A DNA stretch of 64,000 bases from Macrotrachela quadricornifera (taxonomy: Eukaryota > Rotifera > Eurotatoria > Philodinida > Philodinidae): assembly GCA_022393335.1 (NCBI GenBank), contig JAJEKB010021389.1, positions 360,065-424,064 on the forward strand, read 5' to 3'. Numbering within the stretch: position 1 is the stretch's first letter; each line of letters opens with the position of its first letter. This document shows, one piece after another, positions 21,477-35,400 of this stretch. Position numbers and translations under genes: made by a program. The notes beneath the pieces were generated by a model. The model had not been told where the DNA came from and did not search any database. It saw only the letters and a list, made by a program, of their open reading frames with translations.

Positions 21477-23228
21477 ATGAGCGAAATACAAACAATGATG
21501 AAGTTCGAATTATTACCAAATGAAATTCTAATTGAATGTTTCGAATATCTCAATGGAATTGATATTATTCATTCATTCCATCAATTAAATCATCGTTTAA
21601 ATAAACTTATTCAAAATATTCCATTATATCTGAATTTTGAAAACATTCAACAAACGGTATTTAATCAGTTTTGTATGAAAGTAGAATCGAACCAAGAAAT
21701 AAAAAAACAAATTTATTCATTACATTTATCGAATAAAGGTATATGTTACCAAATGCAGCCTTTTCTTTCACATTTTTTACTTGGTGAATTTGTTCATCTA
21801 CGATTATTATCCTTGACTAAAGTTGGATACGAAAATGTAAAAAAATTGAAGTCAATGTTACCATTATTACCCCAACTATCCTGTTTTCGTTTGATGGGTC
21901 AAGAAGGGAGAACAGATCATATAGTATCTACATTATCAATGCCTAAATTACAATCATTAGTAATATCATATTTTCCTTATGACTCAGAACTTATCTGTAA
22001 ACTGTCATCCATTACATATTTAACTATTCATCATTGCTATCTAACACAACTATTTCAAATATTGAAAAATTTATCTATATTAAAATATTTGAATGTACAA
22101 GAAGTTGTCGATTGTGATTATAACGAGACAAAGAATTATGACTCTTATTCTACTAAACTTCTGATTCACCTTAAACAATTGATTTTAATGTCCTATAGTG
22201 GTAAATTTGATGATCTCAGAGTGTTACTAAAACAAACGCCTAATTTAAAAAGCTTAACAATATCTACCGATGATACCGAAGACCTATTTAATGCTAATCA
22301 ATGGCAAAATTTAATAAGTTCTTCGTTGCTTTGTTTGAACACTTTCAAATTCCTATTTAAATGCCAGCACCGAAAAGAGAAAAATGTTTTTATGGAAAAG
22401 CTTAAGGAATTTCAAAGTGATTTTTGGCACAAGCAACATCATTGGTATACCGGATATTCAATATCGAATGATTCAGCATTAATTTATACGATTCCGTACA
22501 TATCAAATACATACAGATTACAAGCATGTACTAAAAGTTACTGTAATGAACTGACAGAAAATGCCAATAAATTTGAAAATGTCACCAATTTAGTTGTCGA
22601 TCTTGCTTCATTAACAGAGGAAAATCCATTGCATTTCTCTCATGTTTCCTCAATAAGCTTGTTTACTTCATCAACTCATGAGAATAATTTTCAATACGAA
22701 ACAAAACATATACAATCCCTGAAAATGATCGTTAATTTATCCAATGTGAAATACTTGAAATTTATAACTTCCGATAAGTTTGATCAATCATTAATATTAT
22801 TCGAAATACTAAAAGAAGCACATCAAATTTTATCATTATTCATCTATCCGACTTATTCCATATCGATATTGAATGATAATGACTTGTGTAAATATTTAAA
22901 TCAAATGATTAAGAGATTAGTTTTCGGTGATACTCAGAAAAATTCATTCGCTAACTCAAAAGACCTGGAAAAATTTTGTGAAATATTTTCAAATATTGAA
23001 CAACTTAAATGTACAATCAGCGACAAAGAAATTTTGTTCTTCCTCATAAAGCATTTACCAAAATTATTACATATAGATGTTACATTACACTTATCCAATT
23101 ATGATCATGAATTACCTTCAATGAAAGAAGGATTACAAAAACTAGGTGCAGAGTTTTCTACTGATTTTGATAATAAGAACATCACAGTTTTATCGATTTG
23201 GATTACTCGAGATATATGTTGTCGATAA
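21477..23228 (+). CDS. F-box protein with leucine-rich region
   Basis: 583 residues, single exon. The F-box lies at about residues 9–45: FELLPNEILIECFEYLNGID, then SFHQLNHRLNKLI, with the usual Leu-Pro-x-Glu opening and hydrophobic spacing. The rest is a degenerate LRR-like array (LRLLSLTKVGYENVKKL, KLQSLVISYFP, LKYLNVQEV, PNLKSLTISTDD). In this family the F-box binds Skp1 of an SCF ubiquitin ligase and the LRRs pick the substrate; the substrate here is unknown. Bdelloid genomes carry very many such genes. The ATG at 21477 has a second Met seven codons on (MMKFELL), and translation could begin there. The frame is intact and shows no sign of decay. Confidence 0.88.
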   Translation: MSEIQTMMKFELLPNEILIECFEYLNGIDIIHSFHQLNHRLNKLIQNIPLYLNFENIQQTVFNQFCMKVESNQEIKKQIYSLHLSNKGICYQMQPFLSHFLLGEFVHLRLLSLTKVGYENVKKLKSMLPLLPQLSCFRLMGQEGRTDHIVSTLSMPKLQSLVISYFPYDSELICKLSSITYLTIHHCYLTQLFQILKNLSILKYLNVQEVVDCDYNETKNYDSYSTKLLIHLKQLILMSYSGKFDDLRVLLKQTPNLKSLTISTDDTEDLFNANQWQNLISSSLLCLNTFKFLFKCQHRKEKNVFMEKLKEFQSDFWHKQHHWYTGYSISNDSALIYTIPYISNTYRLQACTKSYCNELTENANKFENVTNLVVDLASLTEENPLHFSHVSSISLFTSSTHENNFQYETKHIQSLKMIVNLSNVKYLKFITSDKFDQSLILFEILKEAHQILSLFIYPTYSISILNDNDLCKYLNQMIKRLVFGDTQKNSFANSKDLEKFCEIFSNIEQLKCTISDKEILFFLIKHLPKLLHIDVTLHLSNYDHELPSMKEGLQKLGAEFSTDFDNKNITVLSIWITRDICCR

Positions 23229-25676
23229 ACAATTATCCAATGTATAACAAGTAACGTTCATCGTTTCGACTCACTTAACCGTTGACTATGGAAGGCAGAA
23301 GTATTTTTTGCGTGTGACAATGAGGAGACGAATTGACCTAGCAACTTTACACGAAGAAGCGATTCAAAACTTTTGTGCTTAAATCATAACTTTCGAATAC
23401 AAAATACTCACTCTTTTTTGTAAAATCGTTTGGGATAAAACATAGTTTTTATTGAAAGCTTACAATATCATAAATACTAACAGTCACATGCAAAATTTGA
23501 TAAAAGAGAGAAAGATCGTTAGAACCATTGAGCAAGACGTAATTGTGTTTCTATATATAGTTTATTTAGTCTTTCTATCTCACCAAGTTGCGATTTGCTT
23601 GGTTTCATTAATAAAGTTTTGTAATCGAAATGTCATAAAATAATTAAATCAGTCATTTCTCAACTATTGTATTGGTAAAAAATCAGGGTATTCGAGGCAA
23701 ATTATAGCATATCTATGCAACCTTAAATTGACCCGAACAACCCCATGTTTTATCAGTCGCTTGGACTAGCTTAATCCTCGACTAAACATTTGAAACGACT
23801 GCATACTATTTCTTTATTATCTTATTGGGACAACTCTTAGTAACGTCAAATGTAACTGATCATGTGCTACCATACTATTGTTATGGTCTACAGATATATA
23901 ATTGATTCAGAATTTTACTAACTCTAGCAAATAAGATCGCTATTGTTCTTAACACATTCGACCCCATTCAGTTTTCTTAAAAACTTTTTTCGAGATATTC
24001 ATTTTCATAGATAGTTAACTTTCAGTAAATTCATTTTATGACCTCTCGAATATGTTCTATTGATTACTCATCGCATTCTTCTTTGTATTATCATACAAGT
24101 AACGTTCGTCGCTTCAACTCACTTGACCCTTGACTGAACCAAGAAAAGTTGTAATATCTCTCCCTACTCTATTTTTCATTTACATTCTTCACATAACACA
24201 AAGTAGAAACACGTGTATCATTTAAGCTTTTTATACTATCCTAAAACTATCATTATAAAATAAAGAATAAAATTCACCAAGGTAGCGCTCAGCCTGTGAA
24301 TTCGTTGACCCTTTTCTCAGAGAAATGTTACACCACTACATTCAAGTAAACTTTGTCCAATCGTGTTAGATATTCCAATCCTTGATTCCATATAGAATCA
24401 TAAGAATATAAAACTCTTTCAATTAGTTCTCATTTTATAAAACAGAAATTTTGCTTAAATTGATTATATACAATTTTATTCCTGATGATGAGAGATATGT
24501 TGCATCTTTCAAAATGCCTCATTGCTGCAAAACTATAATTTTATCCCTCTAAGTAGCGATAATTGTAAAGTATTAGTAAGTCTAAGACAATGAATACACG
24601 CCCACATATGTATATAAGCGTCAACATCATGATTTAATTGGCTTTGAAAATGTCTCTGAATAAATGTAAAGGTAATTGATAAATATTGTTTTACTGCATG
24701 AAATATTAGTTTGTAAAAAAAATAGTTCCACTGCCGTGTAATTAGGCATGACCGATGATTTGTTAGGAAAACATTAATTCGTGTATAATTCCTATTTCGA
24801 AGATAGTAAAAATAGTATTCAACTTTTTAAGTTTTTATTGATTAATCTTTGACGTATTTTATTTTGATTAATAAATCGATTGATTTCGGTGGAGACACAT
24901 GATTCTCACGACAATAGTTTGTAATTCAGTTTTAATTCGAAAATGGTGAAAAGAAATTTAGTTAATTATGAAAATGCACTTCTAATCATTTTTCAAATTA
25001 TTGAAATTTATCACAGTGCCAATGATCATCCTAAAAAATTACTTTGACTGCTTATTATCGTATTGAAAAAGAGTTCATAATCAATGAATGCTTTCAAGTT
25101 ACACTCTAGTTAGTAGCCCGGTTTCAGTCGAGTATTATATTTTGATTTTGTTTTGTTTATTATTTATGTGACTTTACACAAATGAAAGAGAAATAAAATC
25201 TGCGAAAGCAATATCTACTTTCGACAAAAATCGCCGATTGATTGAATAGAAATTATCACTACAACGTGCGTCCCAATCGAGCAACACATGAACCTGCATT
25301 CTAATATTAAAAATTCAGTTCACGAACTCCAGCTCTGCAAAGAATTTATAAGAACCTATTTCGTTTTTTTATTACTGGATAGAAAACGATGGGATATGAC
25401 ACATATCCTGTTGTCCGTAACAGATTAATGGAATCATCATCCGATCCAAGCGATTCCTGCGGTACATCTTTGACATGGGAATAAACGGATTTTTTTCAGT
25501 GTTGTGCACTACGAACTCTCGTCTCTCTTCTCTATAAGAAGCTAATATTATCCGTGCGTCTCTCTTGAATTATGAAAGTGTTTTTCTATAGATGCTAGCG
25601 CCTAGCATCATTTTATATTTATTTAATCTGCATTCTATGTATTGTGAAATGGATAGCAGTATAAAACCGCATGTAT
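23229..25676. other. Intergenic with family D copies
   Basis: Family D (AAGTAACGTTC(A/G)TCG, then ACTCACTT and CCxTTGACT) occurs near 23249 and 24098. A family C fragment (ACCCGAACAACCCCATGTTT) is near 23733. Otherwise AT-rich with no gene recognised over 2.4 kb. Confidence 0.45.
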
Positions 25677-28414
25677 TTAGTTTTCATTGCATGCATCAAT
25701 AATTGATTTAAATGTATAACTTCCGCTTGTAATCTTAAAGACTGCTTTAGTTGTTGCCGTTCTAGTATGAATCAAAGTTCCATAATCTGATGTCGCATTT
25801 ATCCCCGGTACATAAACATTCGCAAATGATCCATAAGGAACCTTTACTTTTAAAGTAAAAGTTGTTCCAATCCTGTCCCATTGGCTCTCAATCCATCCTC
25901 GACTGGTCCTGTAAGTTGCTTTGACATGCTTGATATTCCCAACTATTGCAGGTTTGATATTCAATACACGATAGTCTATTGAGTCACTAGCTTGTTGTAT
26001 TCCTGCAAGAGACCGTGTCAGCCATTCATCTACCGCACCAAACATAAAATGATTTTGACTGCTCAACGATTGGCCTCTAGCTGGAACAGGACCGTCCCAA
26101 TCTTCAGTGAGAGAAGTTGCACCGTTGATGATCGCGTAACCGTAACTTGGACTGTCGGTGCGAGAAAGAAAGTCATAGACTACGTCATCATGATCGTAAG
26201 CGCTTAACATTCGGAACCAAGATGGTAGAGCGACTTCACCGACGGAAGTATGGTTGTTACGGCTACGAATATCACTAATAAGATGTTCGACAACATTTTC
26301 TCTCTCTGTGATAGGTACTGCATTCATTTCTAAGGCAAAAACATCGGCAGCTTGACTTCCTGTGGCATAGGTATGAGCAGTTGCGTTAAAATAAGTTGTA
26401 TGAAAGGTAGAGGAGATGTTTAATGCTAAGTCTGAATATTTTTTGATGTCATCGGTTTTGTTCAAAGCAGCAGCAACTGTTGCAAGTCCATTAGCAGCCA
26501 TCCAATATCCGTAGGTTCCAGTAACTCCAAGGGGTGTCGACTGATCAATGGCATACCAGTCCCCCAAACCATACGATACAATATTATTCTTTGCCTTTGA
26601 CGTTAAATAATCAAGCCATGCTACCATATTGGGATAGAATTCTTCCAATAAAGCCATCTCTCCGTAAGAGCGATAAAGATACAACGATAATAAGATAATA
26701 CTATTTCCCCAATTAGGTTCATCTCTGAAAGCACCATTAAAAATCGGGTACTCAGGAGCAGTTGTAGGAACCATTCCAGTATTGAGCTGTGCTTCAGCTA
26801 TACGGCGAACAACTGAGCGACCATGAGCTTGAACGTCAAAAAAGCGTTGAATAGCAGGGAAGACCAGATGTGTTTCTTCCAGCCATCCAAGTTTCTCTCG
26901 GTGAGGACAGTCAGTAAATACAGATTGCATATTGCTTTGAACAGCTCGATTGACGTTTCTGTGAATATCGTTCAGAAGTTTAATAGAACTATTGAAGGTA
27001 CCAGCAATATCGTTATTAACTCGCAGTGTATAGCTTTTGAGATCAGTTACGTGTGGCACATAAGTTAAATTTTCTACTTGCAAGTATCGAAAACCGTGAT
27101 ACCTATAGAAATCCTTAGTTAAATCTCATCATAAGAAACAAATTGAACATACATGAAAGTTGGAACGTATGTTTCTGTGCCATTACCAGAAAACGTATAA
27201 CGATCGTAAATGGGAGTTCCCTCTGTCACCTGATTGATTGTTCCATCAGAATTCAGCAATTCAGCAGGTCTCATAATAACACTTGCTCCTCTAATCCCTT
27301 TCATACTCAATTTTGGCCAGCCTGCGTGATTAACACCAAAATCGAAGACATATGTTCCATTACCTTGGTGCGTAACTGAAATAGCTATAATCTCTTCCAC
27401 TGATTGAATGGGAGGAGATTCTCGAGCCCTATAAGTAGCGTTCGGGTTTGGTATGCTTGACATATCTGCCATTTTCCATGTTGAGTGATCGTATGCTGGT
27501 GTATCCCAGCCAGATAGTTCTTTTCGTGCATCATATTCTTCACCACCATACCAACTGGATTCAAGTAAAGGACCTGTGACAGTGGTTAACCAACTACTGT
27601 CTGATACAAGATATTGGCTAGGTTTATTTGTATAGTTTAACTGTAGCTGTGCAATCAATTTCATCGGATGGGTTGCTGTGATGAATTTGTAATAACGTCC
27701 ACCAAGTGGCTTTTCAGCTCTGTAAATTCCTTTTCCCAGTGCTACACCAAGTACGTTGTCTCCTTCTTTCAGAATGGATGTAACATTATATGTTGAATAT
27801 TCAATGGTCTTGTTCCAATCAAAATATCCAGGACTAAGAACATCATTTGTTGCGGGTTGACCATTGATGGTTATTACAAACTGACCTAATCCTGCAATCC
27901 ATAACCGTGCACTTGATATCGTACTTGTAATACTGAAACGTTTAATGAAATAGGGAAGGGATGTGTTGCCAGTGGCATAATCCGTGTTCTCAATCCAATA
28001 TGCTGGATCCCAGTCATGCATACTTAATAACCCCATTTCAAATGATGCAACATCACTCCATCCTGATGTATGTCCGTCACTATCCCAAATTTGCACTTGC
28101 CAACAAACTCTTTCTCTAGATCTTAATATTGGTCCTTGCCATATAGCTAGTGTAGAATCGGAAATGACTTTTCCAGAGTTCCACAAAGGGTTTATATCTA
28201 GTTCTGCTTCGTTATGAGCAGATCGAATCTCATAAGCTACTTGATTTACACCTCGAATATTTTCTGAATCCTGTAATCGCCAGCTGAATACTGGTGTTTT
28301 AACATCGATTCCAAGAGGCTCGCTGAGACTTTGCGTTCGTAGACTATATGGTTCGAATTCAATTGATTGAATCTTAGATATTGAGAGAGCAATCATTAGC
28401 AGACAGAACAACAT
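25677..28414 (-). CDS. Alpha-L-rhamnosidase, GH78, secreted; probably horizontally acquired
   Basis: Hydrolyses terminal alpha-L-rhamnose from glycosides or polysaccharides. Exon 1 is 28414–27153 and exon 2 is 27102–25677. The 50-bp intron 27152–27103 (GTATGT…CTATAG, phase 2) joins TFM to YHGFRYLQVENL and gives 895 residues, the usual size. A signal peptide covers residues 1 to about 17 (MLFCLLMIALSISKIQS). The N-terminal beta-sandwich domains include LGIDVKTPVFSWRL and SPGYFDWNKTIEYSTYNVT. The (alpha/alpha)6 barrel has TDCPHREKLGWLEETHL, FRDEPNWGN (548–554), GLGDWYAID (about 600), LTEDWDG (about 753–758) and NHFMFGAVDEWL (about 771–782), the conserved acidic and aromatic positions of GH78. 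Animals normally lack GH78, which is widespread in bacteria and fungi, so transfer is likely; the intron and signal peptide show it is a working nuclear gene. Confidence 0.93.
27103..27152 (-). other. 50-bp spliceosomal intron in the rhamnosidase gene
   Basis: GTATGTTCAATTTG at the donor and ATTTCTATAG at the acceptor. Removing it restores one frame across the conserved FMYHGFRYLQVE segment, with codon 421 (Met) split by the intron. Confidence 0.92.
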
Positions 28415-30179
28415 CTAAAGCAAATTACAAAATACCATTTTGGTTGTCTAGAAGATATTGTACTCAATTGATGAAATTTTCGTCTAGGTTCAGTTTGATC
28501 TAGTTTTTAGAATACTAGATTATTAACTTGAAATCTAGACTTTGCATTTCAGTTTGAATCAATCTACACTATCAGAGACAGAGAATCTCGTTGCATTCTT
28601 AACTTATTACTTTATTCTCAGTAATGTCACATATCCAACAAATCAATAATAGAGAAGATGCAACGATAGATGTAAAATATTCCTCTCAATCAGTAGATAT
28701 TATATCTCTGTTAGTGAGAGTGGGGAGGGTAGGATACTGATAAAACAACAATTTATGATCAAGAGATAATACAAAATAAAAATACAAGGTTTTCTTATAT
28801 ATAGAAATAGATTATTGATCCCTTCTACATCGTTTCGAAATCTACAATTTTGTGTATTCTACTTTCGAAAAAAATCTGTCGTTTCTGTATTGCGATCAAA
28901 TGAATAGGCAAAAAATTTAAAAGAGAATTTGTAATTAACAAGACTATTGTCTTTTTCGTTTTTTAAAATGAATAATCTAGATAGAGAATGGTATTACTCT
29001 CAGAAAGTTGATATAATAGAAATAACCATCTTAATTTTTCAAGCAGTTCAGGGAATAAAAGCAAGCTTTTTATAAACTAAGTTACTCACCTTTGCTAACA
29101 ATATCATCAAAACAAAATGTGATACTCGTTATTATTATTCCTTTGATGAAAGATAAGAAAGACAGCCTGTTTCATTATCAGATGATGTTGAAATGTGGTT
29201 GACAAAGAATTGAATATCTGTATCATAAACTGTTATCGTAGCATGTGCTCATTTGGATGGAGAAAGAAGAAGTGACAAACTAAAAGCATGAAATTTGAGA
29301 AAAACTTACTTTTTATTAAGAAGCAATCTTTAAAGAGTAGGTTAACAAGTAATGTGAAATTATTGATTTTGTTACGAGATTATTGACTAAGTTAATATGA
29401 ATACTACTATCTTTCTCCAGAATTGTCCAATTTTCAAAAGTGTAAATATTTTGATTAGCGAAATTTCATTGTAACATCAAGGACAGTGATCAAATCATTT
29501 TGCTACGACTATCTTACACTCATTTTCTAAACTTAATTATTAATATCATCGAAAAAGCATAAATACGAATTCGAGAACTATATAAACAGCAGTCATTACT
29601 ATGATTTATGACCCATGTAACCACGAAACGTAGAACCGATGCCTTGAAACACGGTGTCATGAAAATACGCGTCTAGACACAGGTTGAATGTACAAAGTGT
29701 TTAAACACAATCAGAAAATAAAATAACTGCATCTCAACACATTTCTGATAAAGTTTCAGACGTTTAAATGCATTTTTTCTACCATCTGCGTTCAAACATG
29801 TCTCAAATATTTTTTTTCAGTCGGATTGAGAAGCAATCATATTTCCAAGCATCTTTGTGAACGTTTATTTCTTATATATCGAACGCAATTTTATCCAAAA
29901 AATTGGTGCTCTAGATGAGTGTTACCTGCATGATCAAAATCACCAGTTTAGTATATTTTATTCATCGAAACTTCCTTAGACTTATAATAAAGAATGTCTA
30001 GATGATATTAAAATCGATAAAAATTCATTTAAACATAAAGAAAATAATCCATATTTAACTATAGTTTGTATAAGTAATAAGGAGATATTATTGTAATAGT
30101 TTGCAGTTATTCAATGCCTCTTTAGAAAACTGATAAATACTATTATTTAGGTAATAACAAAATTAGTGATCCCTACATT
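28415..30179. other. 5' flank of the rhamnosidase gene; AT-rich
   Basis: Contains a G-rich stretch near 28718 (AGTGGGGAGGGTAGG). No gene or clear repeat recognised. Confidence 0.4.
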
Positions 30180-30770
30180 TTAATTTCGTATAGACTGTTT
30201 GGAAAAATTTTATTTTTTTATGAAAAGATAAATCATCTTTTACTCTATCTTTCTATGATATTTGATCACTATTCAATTGATATTATAATCATTTTTCAAA
30301 GTGGGTGGTACCATTTGGATTATAATGATGTGTCATAAAAAATCGATCACTTTTGCATTTCATTTTATCATCACTTAGTAGGTTGTATTAAAAAACAACA
30401 TATACCACAAGATGCAGTGTGAAAAGCTCTACATTTGCATTTATTGTTTTCAGAGTAGACAAAATTCTGATCGATCGAATTTCAACGTTGCAAAAATGAT
30501 ATAGTTTTACGGTAAAGGATGAATTCGCTTATTTTCCTATCGTATCTTTTTATAATTGTTCTTTGGAAATTCTATTCTCTTTTCCCCTTACATCTTGTGG
30601 TATATTTTGCTTTTTTCTAATAAAGTAGATCAGGTAATAAAAAGATGATATAAGAAAAAACGAATTCGTCTTTTACCAAAAAGAAAAATTCATTTTCATA
30701 ATGTTGACATTTGGCTACTCAGAGTTTTGTCTATTTTGAAAATAAAAAGTGTATCTCAGAGTTTGGACAA
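30180..30770. repeat. Dispersed repeat family A, single diverged unit
   Basis: Begins with TTTACTCTATCTTTCTATGA and TATTTGATCACTATTCA, which also occurs at 46796. The core ATACCACAAGATGCAGTGTG is at 30400 and an opposite core (TACATCTTGTGGTATATTTT) near 30590, so the unit is a loose inverted repeat. Confidence 0.65.
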
Positions 30771-32426
30771 AAGTATTTGTACCTTTGCTTCTCATATAAT
30801 AAATTGTCCTTTTGTGTATTTGAAGTATTATTGTTTTTTCTTGAAAGTTTAGCAGTTATTCATAACGTTAGAGCGATGAATAAGGTATGATTCCTCACAA
30901 TATTGTAACCACAAACCGATGCATTTCTCTTGGGGAAATCTAAAACTGAGTTGTATAATCTATTTGTTGTCTTCTAATCCACATTTAAGCTTGAACTATT
31001 GTAGTTCTGTAATTTAGAAATAAGACTTGATTATTGAATATCTGTTTGAAAACATATAATGTATTAAACGATAAGATTACTCAAAAACGCATAGAAAAAT
31101 AAGTTTATAGGAAAAGAAATATCCCAGGTGAGTGTACTGAGTGCAGGGTACCCGAAAAAGTTCTCTGTTACCAGTATATAACAGGATCTGAATGGGTACT
31201 TGCAGAGGTACCCTGCTGGAGAATATCCGGTAAATAAATACTTGAAGGTACTGATCAGATGCTTAATTAGGTACTCTTCCACAGTATTTCCAAATACCTT
31301 GTCACCAAAACTGCAATATGTTCATGATCGAATCTAACCTTTTACTTTTTTCATTTTGTTTTTTTTTAAAGCAACGTAATTCATTTTTTCGATTTTATTT
31401 CTATTAATTTTTTCAAATCTCAAAATTCAACTAGGCTAAATTTGTGGACTTGACCAAACTTGAGTTGGTCGGATCACTATGAGATCACTTGAGGGTAGTC
31501 CGATCTTAATTGATGATCAAAATCGACATCTTCTAGATTAATTTCTTATGTTTTGCCGGATTGTGTATATAGAGCTGTATGTGCAAAAGAATACATGGAT
31601 ACCCTGAACTCAGTACTTTCCCTAGAGATATAAATGCGTTCAAATTAATAAGCAGTTTTAAAATTCCTTCTAAAATCAAGTTCTGGTTAACAAGTCAAAA
31701 TAGCAAACTTTTAAATACTTCTTCATCCATTGATGTTTGTCTCGATGACATAATATGTTTATTTACTTCTCAATCAGATGATGTTAAGACAATTTGAGAA
31801 AGCTTAGCAGATATTAGTCAATTTCATAGCAAAATTAATTTTATTTATACATCAAATAAATTTTGCAAGTACGAGACTTCTCCGAGTTTTGATTTGAAGA
31901 AAAGATTTTTATTGATGATAGTGTTTTAAATGATTTCTTTATAAACATCATTGGAGGAAGAACGTTTCTCAGTTTCGTCTTTCGATTAATGTAAATTGCA
32001 AATCAGTTCCTATTGCGGTTGTGGATCTTACACCCATCTGTATCGAATTCTAATGTAAATATTTAAAAAAATGTTTTCATAAATAAAAAGGTGGATCTTG
32101 ACAAATGTTTAGAATAGATCTTTTTGTTATAATTTCATGATTATATTTGAATAGAAGAAATGAATAAATAGAAAAGATTGAAAGTAAATTAAAAATATAG
32201 ACCCAAGAATACAAAAAAATATCGAATAAAACCTGCACCAAAAAATTCGCCACAATACCATTGAACAAAATATATAATAAAGGAGTTTAATGCAAAGTGA
32301 AAAAAAAAATCCCACATAAAATATGCTTGAATATTCGTCGAAAAAACTACAAAACAGAACAACAAATAAACGTATTAGCTCTGATCCATCTCAAACTGCA
32401 GATAACTAAGTAAACTAAAATTTAAT
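30771..32426. other. Intergenic; 3' flank of the giant SecA-like gene
   Basis: A ~40-bp inverted pair lies at about 31118–31156 (GTACTGAGTGCAGGGTACCC) and 31594–31635 (GATACCCTGAACTCAGTAC). Short ORFs at 31064–31797 fall inside it and are not called. Confidence 0.4.
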
Positions 32427-35400
32427 TTATGCATAGGATTTTCCAAATTTTTTTCTATATGCTTCAACAAGTTCATTTCCTCTTGTATCTCCTCCGACAT
32501 TTTTTAAAATAACTTCTGTAACTAAATCTGTAAGTATATCAGCACCTAATGGAGAATTAATATCTAATCTTTCACATCTTCCTCCTGTATATAAAGCAAT
32601 TTTTTTAAAAATAATTTCTGCATAATTATCAACAAAAAAAGCATGTACAGGAATATTTTTTTCTTTTAATTTAACTAATTCATCTTCATAATATGTTTCC
32701 TTAGCATATTTAGTTGTTTGCCAATAATTTTCTCCAAAAATATTTCGTTTTTCTTTTATTTCAGATTTCGTATTTGGTGGTGCATCACCAATTAATATAA
32801 TTTGTGTTATATTTTCTCTATTATTTTCATTATTAGCATATGATAAACCAATTTCAATAGCTTCATTTCCTAATCCACCTTCAACTCCAATTGTATTCAT
32901 AAATGAACGTAAATTATCCGATTTTGTTTCCCATGGTGAATTTTGAAGAATTTTATCTTCTCGACAATTATAATTTCTATAAACAACAAATTGTATTTGA
33001 AATGATTCTTCATTAATTAAATTATCTTTTAAAATTTCAATTGTACGATTAAACATTGAATCAACTGTATTTTTACAATTATGTAATAAATGTAACATTG
33101 AACCAGTTGCATCCATTAAACAAATTGTTCGAGAATGATTTGATGTTATATTAGGACCTTTATTTTCTTCAATTAAAAATGTTCGAACATAATTAATATT
33201 AGCTGAATTAAAATGTGATAAAAATTCTTCTGTTATATTATGTTTTTGTTTAGCTTGTTGAATATATTTTGTATTTGTTTCATATTGAATTTTAAATAAA
33301 TTAATACGTTTATCATGAAGAAGATCATATATATTCGTATAAGTTTTTGTTAAAGTAAGTGCACCAGCAAGACGAATTAATATTCCATTACCTTTTTTAA
33401 CATCTTGAATATCTTCTTTTTGAATAAGAAATTTTTCTAAATCTTTATCAAGTAATACCATACTATAAGAACCACAATCACCTTGTCGTGCAGTACGACC
33501 TTTAATTTGTTTTTCTTCGGAATATTCTTCTGAAAGAAATGTTTGAATAACATGTGCACCACCATTTGCAGCAACACTTTGATCATAACATATAAAATCT
33601 GTTCCTCTACCAAATGTTCGAGTAAATAATGTTATTTGTCCAGGTGTTGTAGCACGTTTAATTATTATTTCTTTTTCTTCTGATGATGCTTCTTCAGTTA
33701 AAATAGCAACGGATTCTTTTATTATTTCTAATGATTTTGATTCATAAAATTCTTTTAATTTTTGTTTTGATTCAAAAAAAACTAATATAGATCGTTTACC
33801 AGAAGATTTTCCAACTAATCTATCATCAATTTCTCTTTTAATAACATTAAAATAATCATCAAGATTTTCAATCATAATATCATCTTTTTCTCGAAATATA
33901 AGATTATTTGCACCAAATACAGAAGGTGTATAAGTATTTTTTGTTATATTATATATATGTTCTATAGTATGTTTTTCGGGATCTGTTAGGGTTTTTAATG
34001 TTCCTGTAACACCCATTATATAATTAAATTGAAGTGGAATTTCTGCATATGAAAAACTTCCACATTTTATATTTATATTTATTCTTTCTTCTAAACTTTT
34101 TGTTGTTATTCTACCTTTTTCATGTTCATAATAATAGGCAAATAAAGTTTTATAATCATAAACAATATTATATACGATATCATCTTGTTCTTTATATCCT
34201 ATTTTATCATTCTTAACAACATAGTCATGAGACTGAAAACTATATAGATCATAAACGATATCTTTAATAGCTTCTAAAATTAACGGTTCCCAACTTGGAA
34301 ATCTTTGACAACAAGCTTTATATTCATTTGTAATTTTTATCTTTTGAATATTTAAATTCGATTTTCTATGTTGCCAAATAAAATTTATTAGAGATGTTAT
34401 TGTTGGATCTCGTAAACTAGCTGCTGGTCGATATAAATTTCCGTAAAAATCTTGACTAAAAAAAATATCAACCTCATCAATTAATAAAATTTTTGCTCGT
34501 TCAATACGTTGACTACTTTTAACAGTATTATTCGAACCTTTTAAAATAAGTTCTTCTATTAATTGTCGAATATCTCCATTACGATTAATCATACATTCAC
34601 AAAGTTCAGTAAATGTACCATAAATAATATATTGAACTATACCTAATGAATCAAATACTGGTAAAAATCCTTTATAATCTCTTTGACTTAAATATTGACT
34701 ATAACATGCACAATAAATATCAAAACCAAGTAATGCAAGTATTGTAGCTGTAGCTCCTAATGTAACAGATTTTCCTTCTCCAGTTCCTATTTGTACTAAA
34801 TTATTTTTTAATTCTTCTTTTTTATCACCTATACCTAACATACGTAATATAGAAACAACTTGAGCTGCATGTGGTTTATAAAGATAACTATCTTTATTTT
34901 CAATTCCTTCAGCTTCAAAAAAACTATCTGCATTTTGTAATGTCCATAATGCAAATATATGTGCAAGTAATTTAGGAATTCTATCTCTTACATTTGAATC
35001 CCAATCAATATTATCTATTGTTTGTTTTATATCTCCAGCAATTAATTTTGTATCAAAAATTAATTTTTCTAAATCGATATTTATTTGAAGATTTTGTTTA
35101 ACAAGTTTATTATAAATATCTTGAAATTCATCATATCTTTTTTTTAATTGATTTTTATCAATTAAATCTCCTTCTAAATTATTTAATACATATTTAATAT
35201 CATGTTTTTGTGTTTTATCATTAAATAAAGATAATGCATAACCTTGAAATGCTTTATGTTCAGCAATAATACATTGACCTATACCAGTTAAATCTTGTAT
35301 TAAAATAATACCTAATTTAGAAAAAATTGTCGAACCTTTTGTTCGACTTTTATAATGACTTAATTCTTCATCTATTCTTTGATTTATTTTTGTTTTAAAT

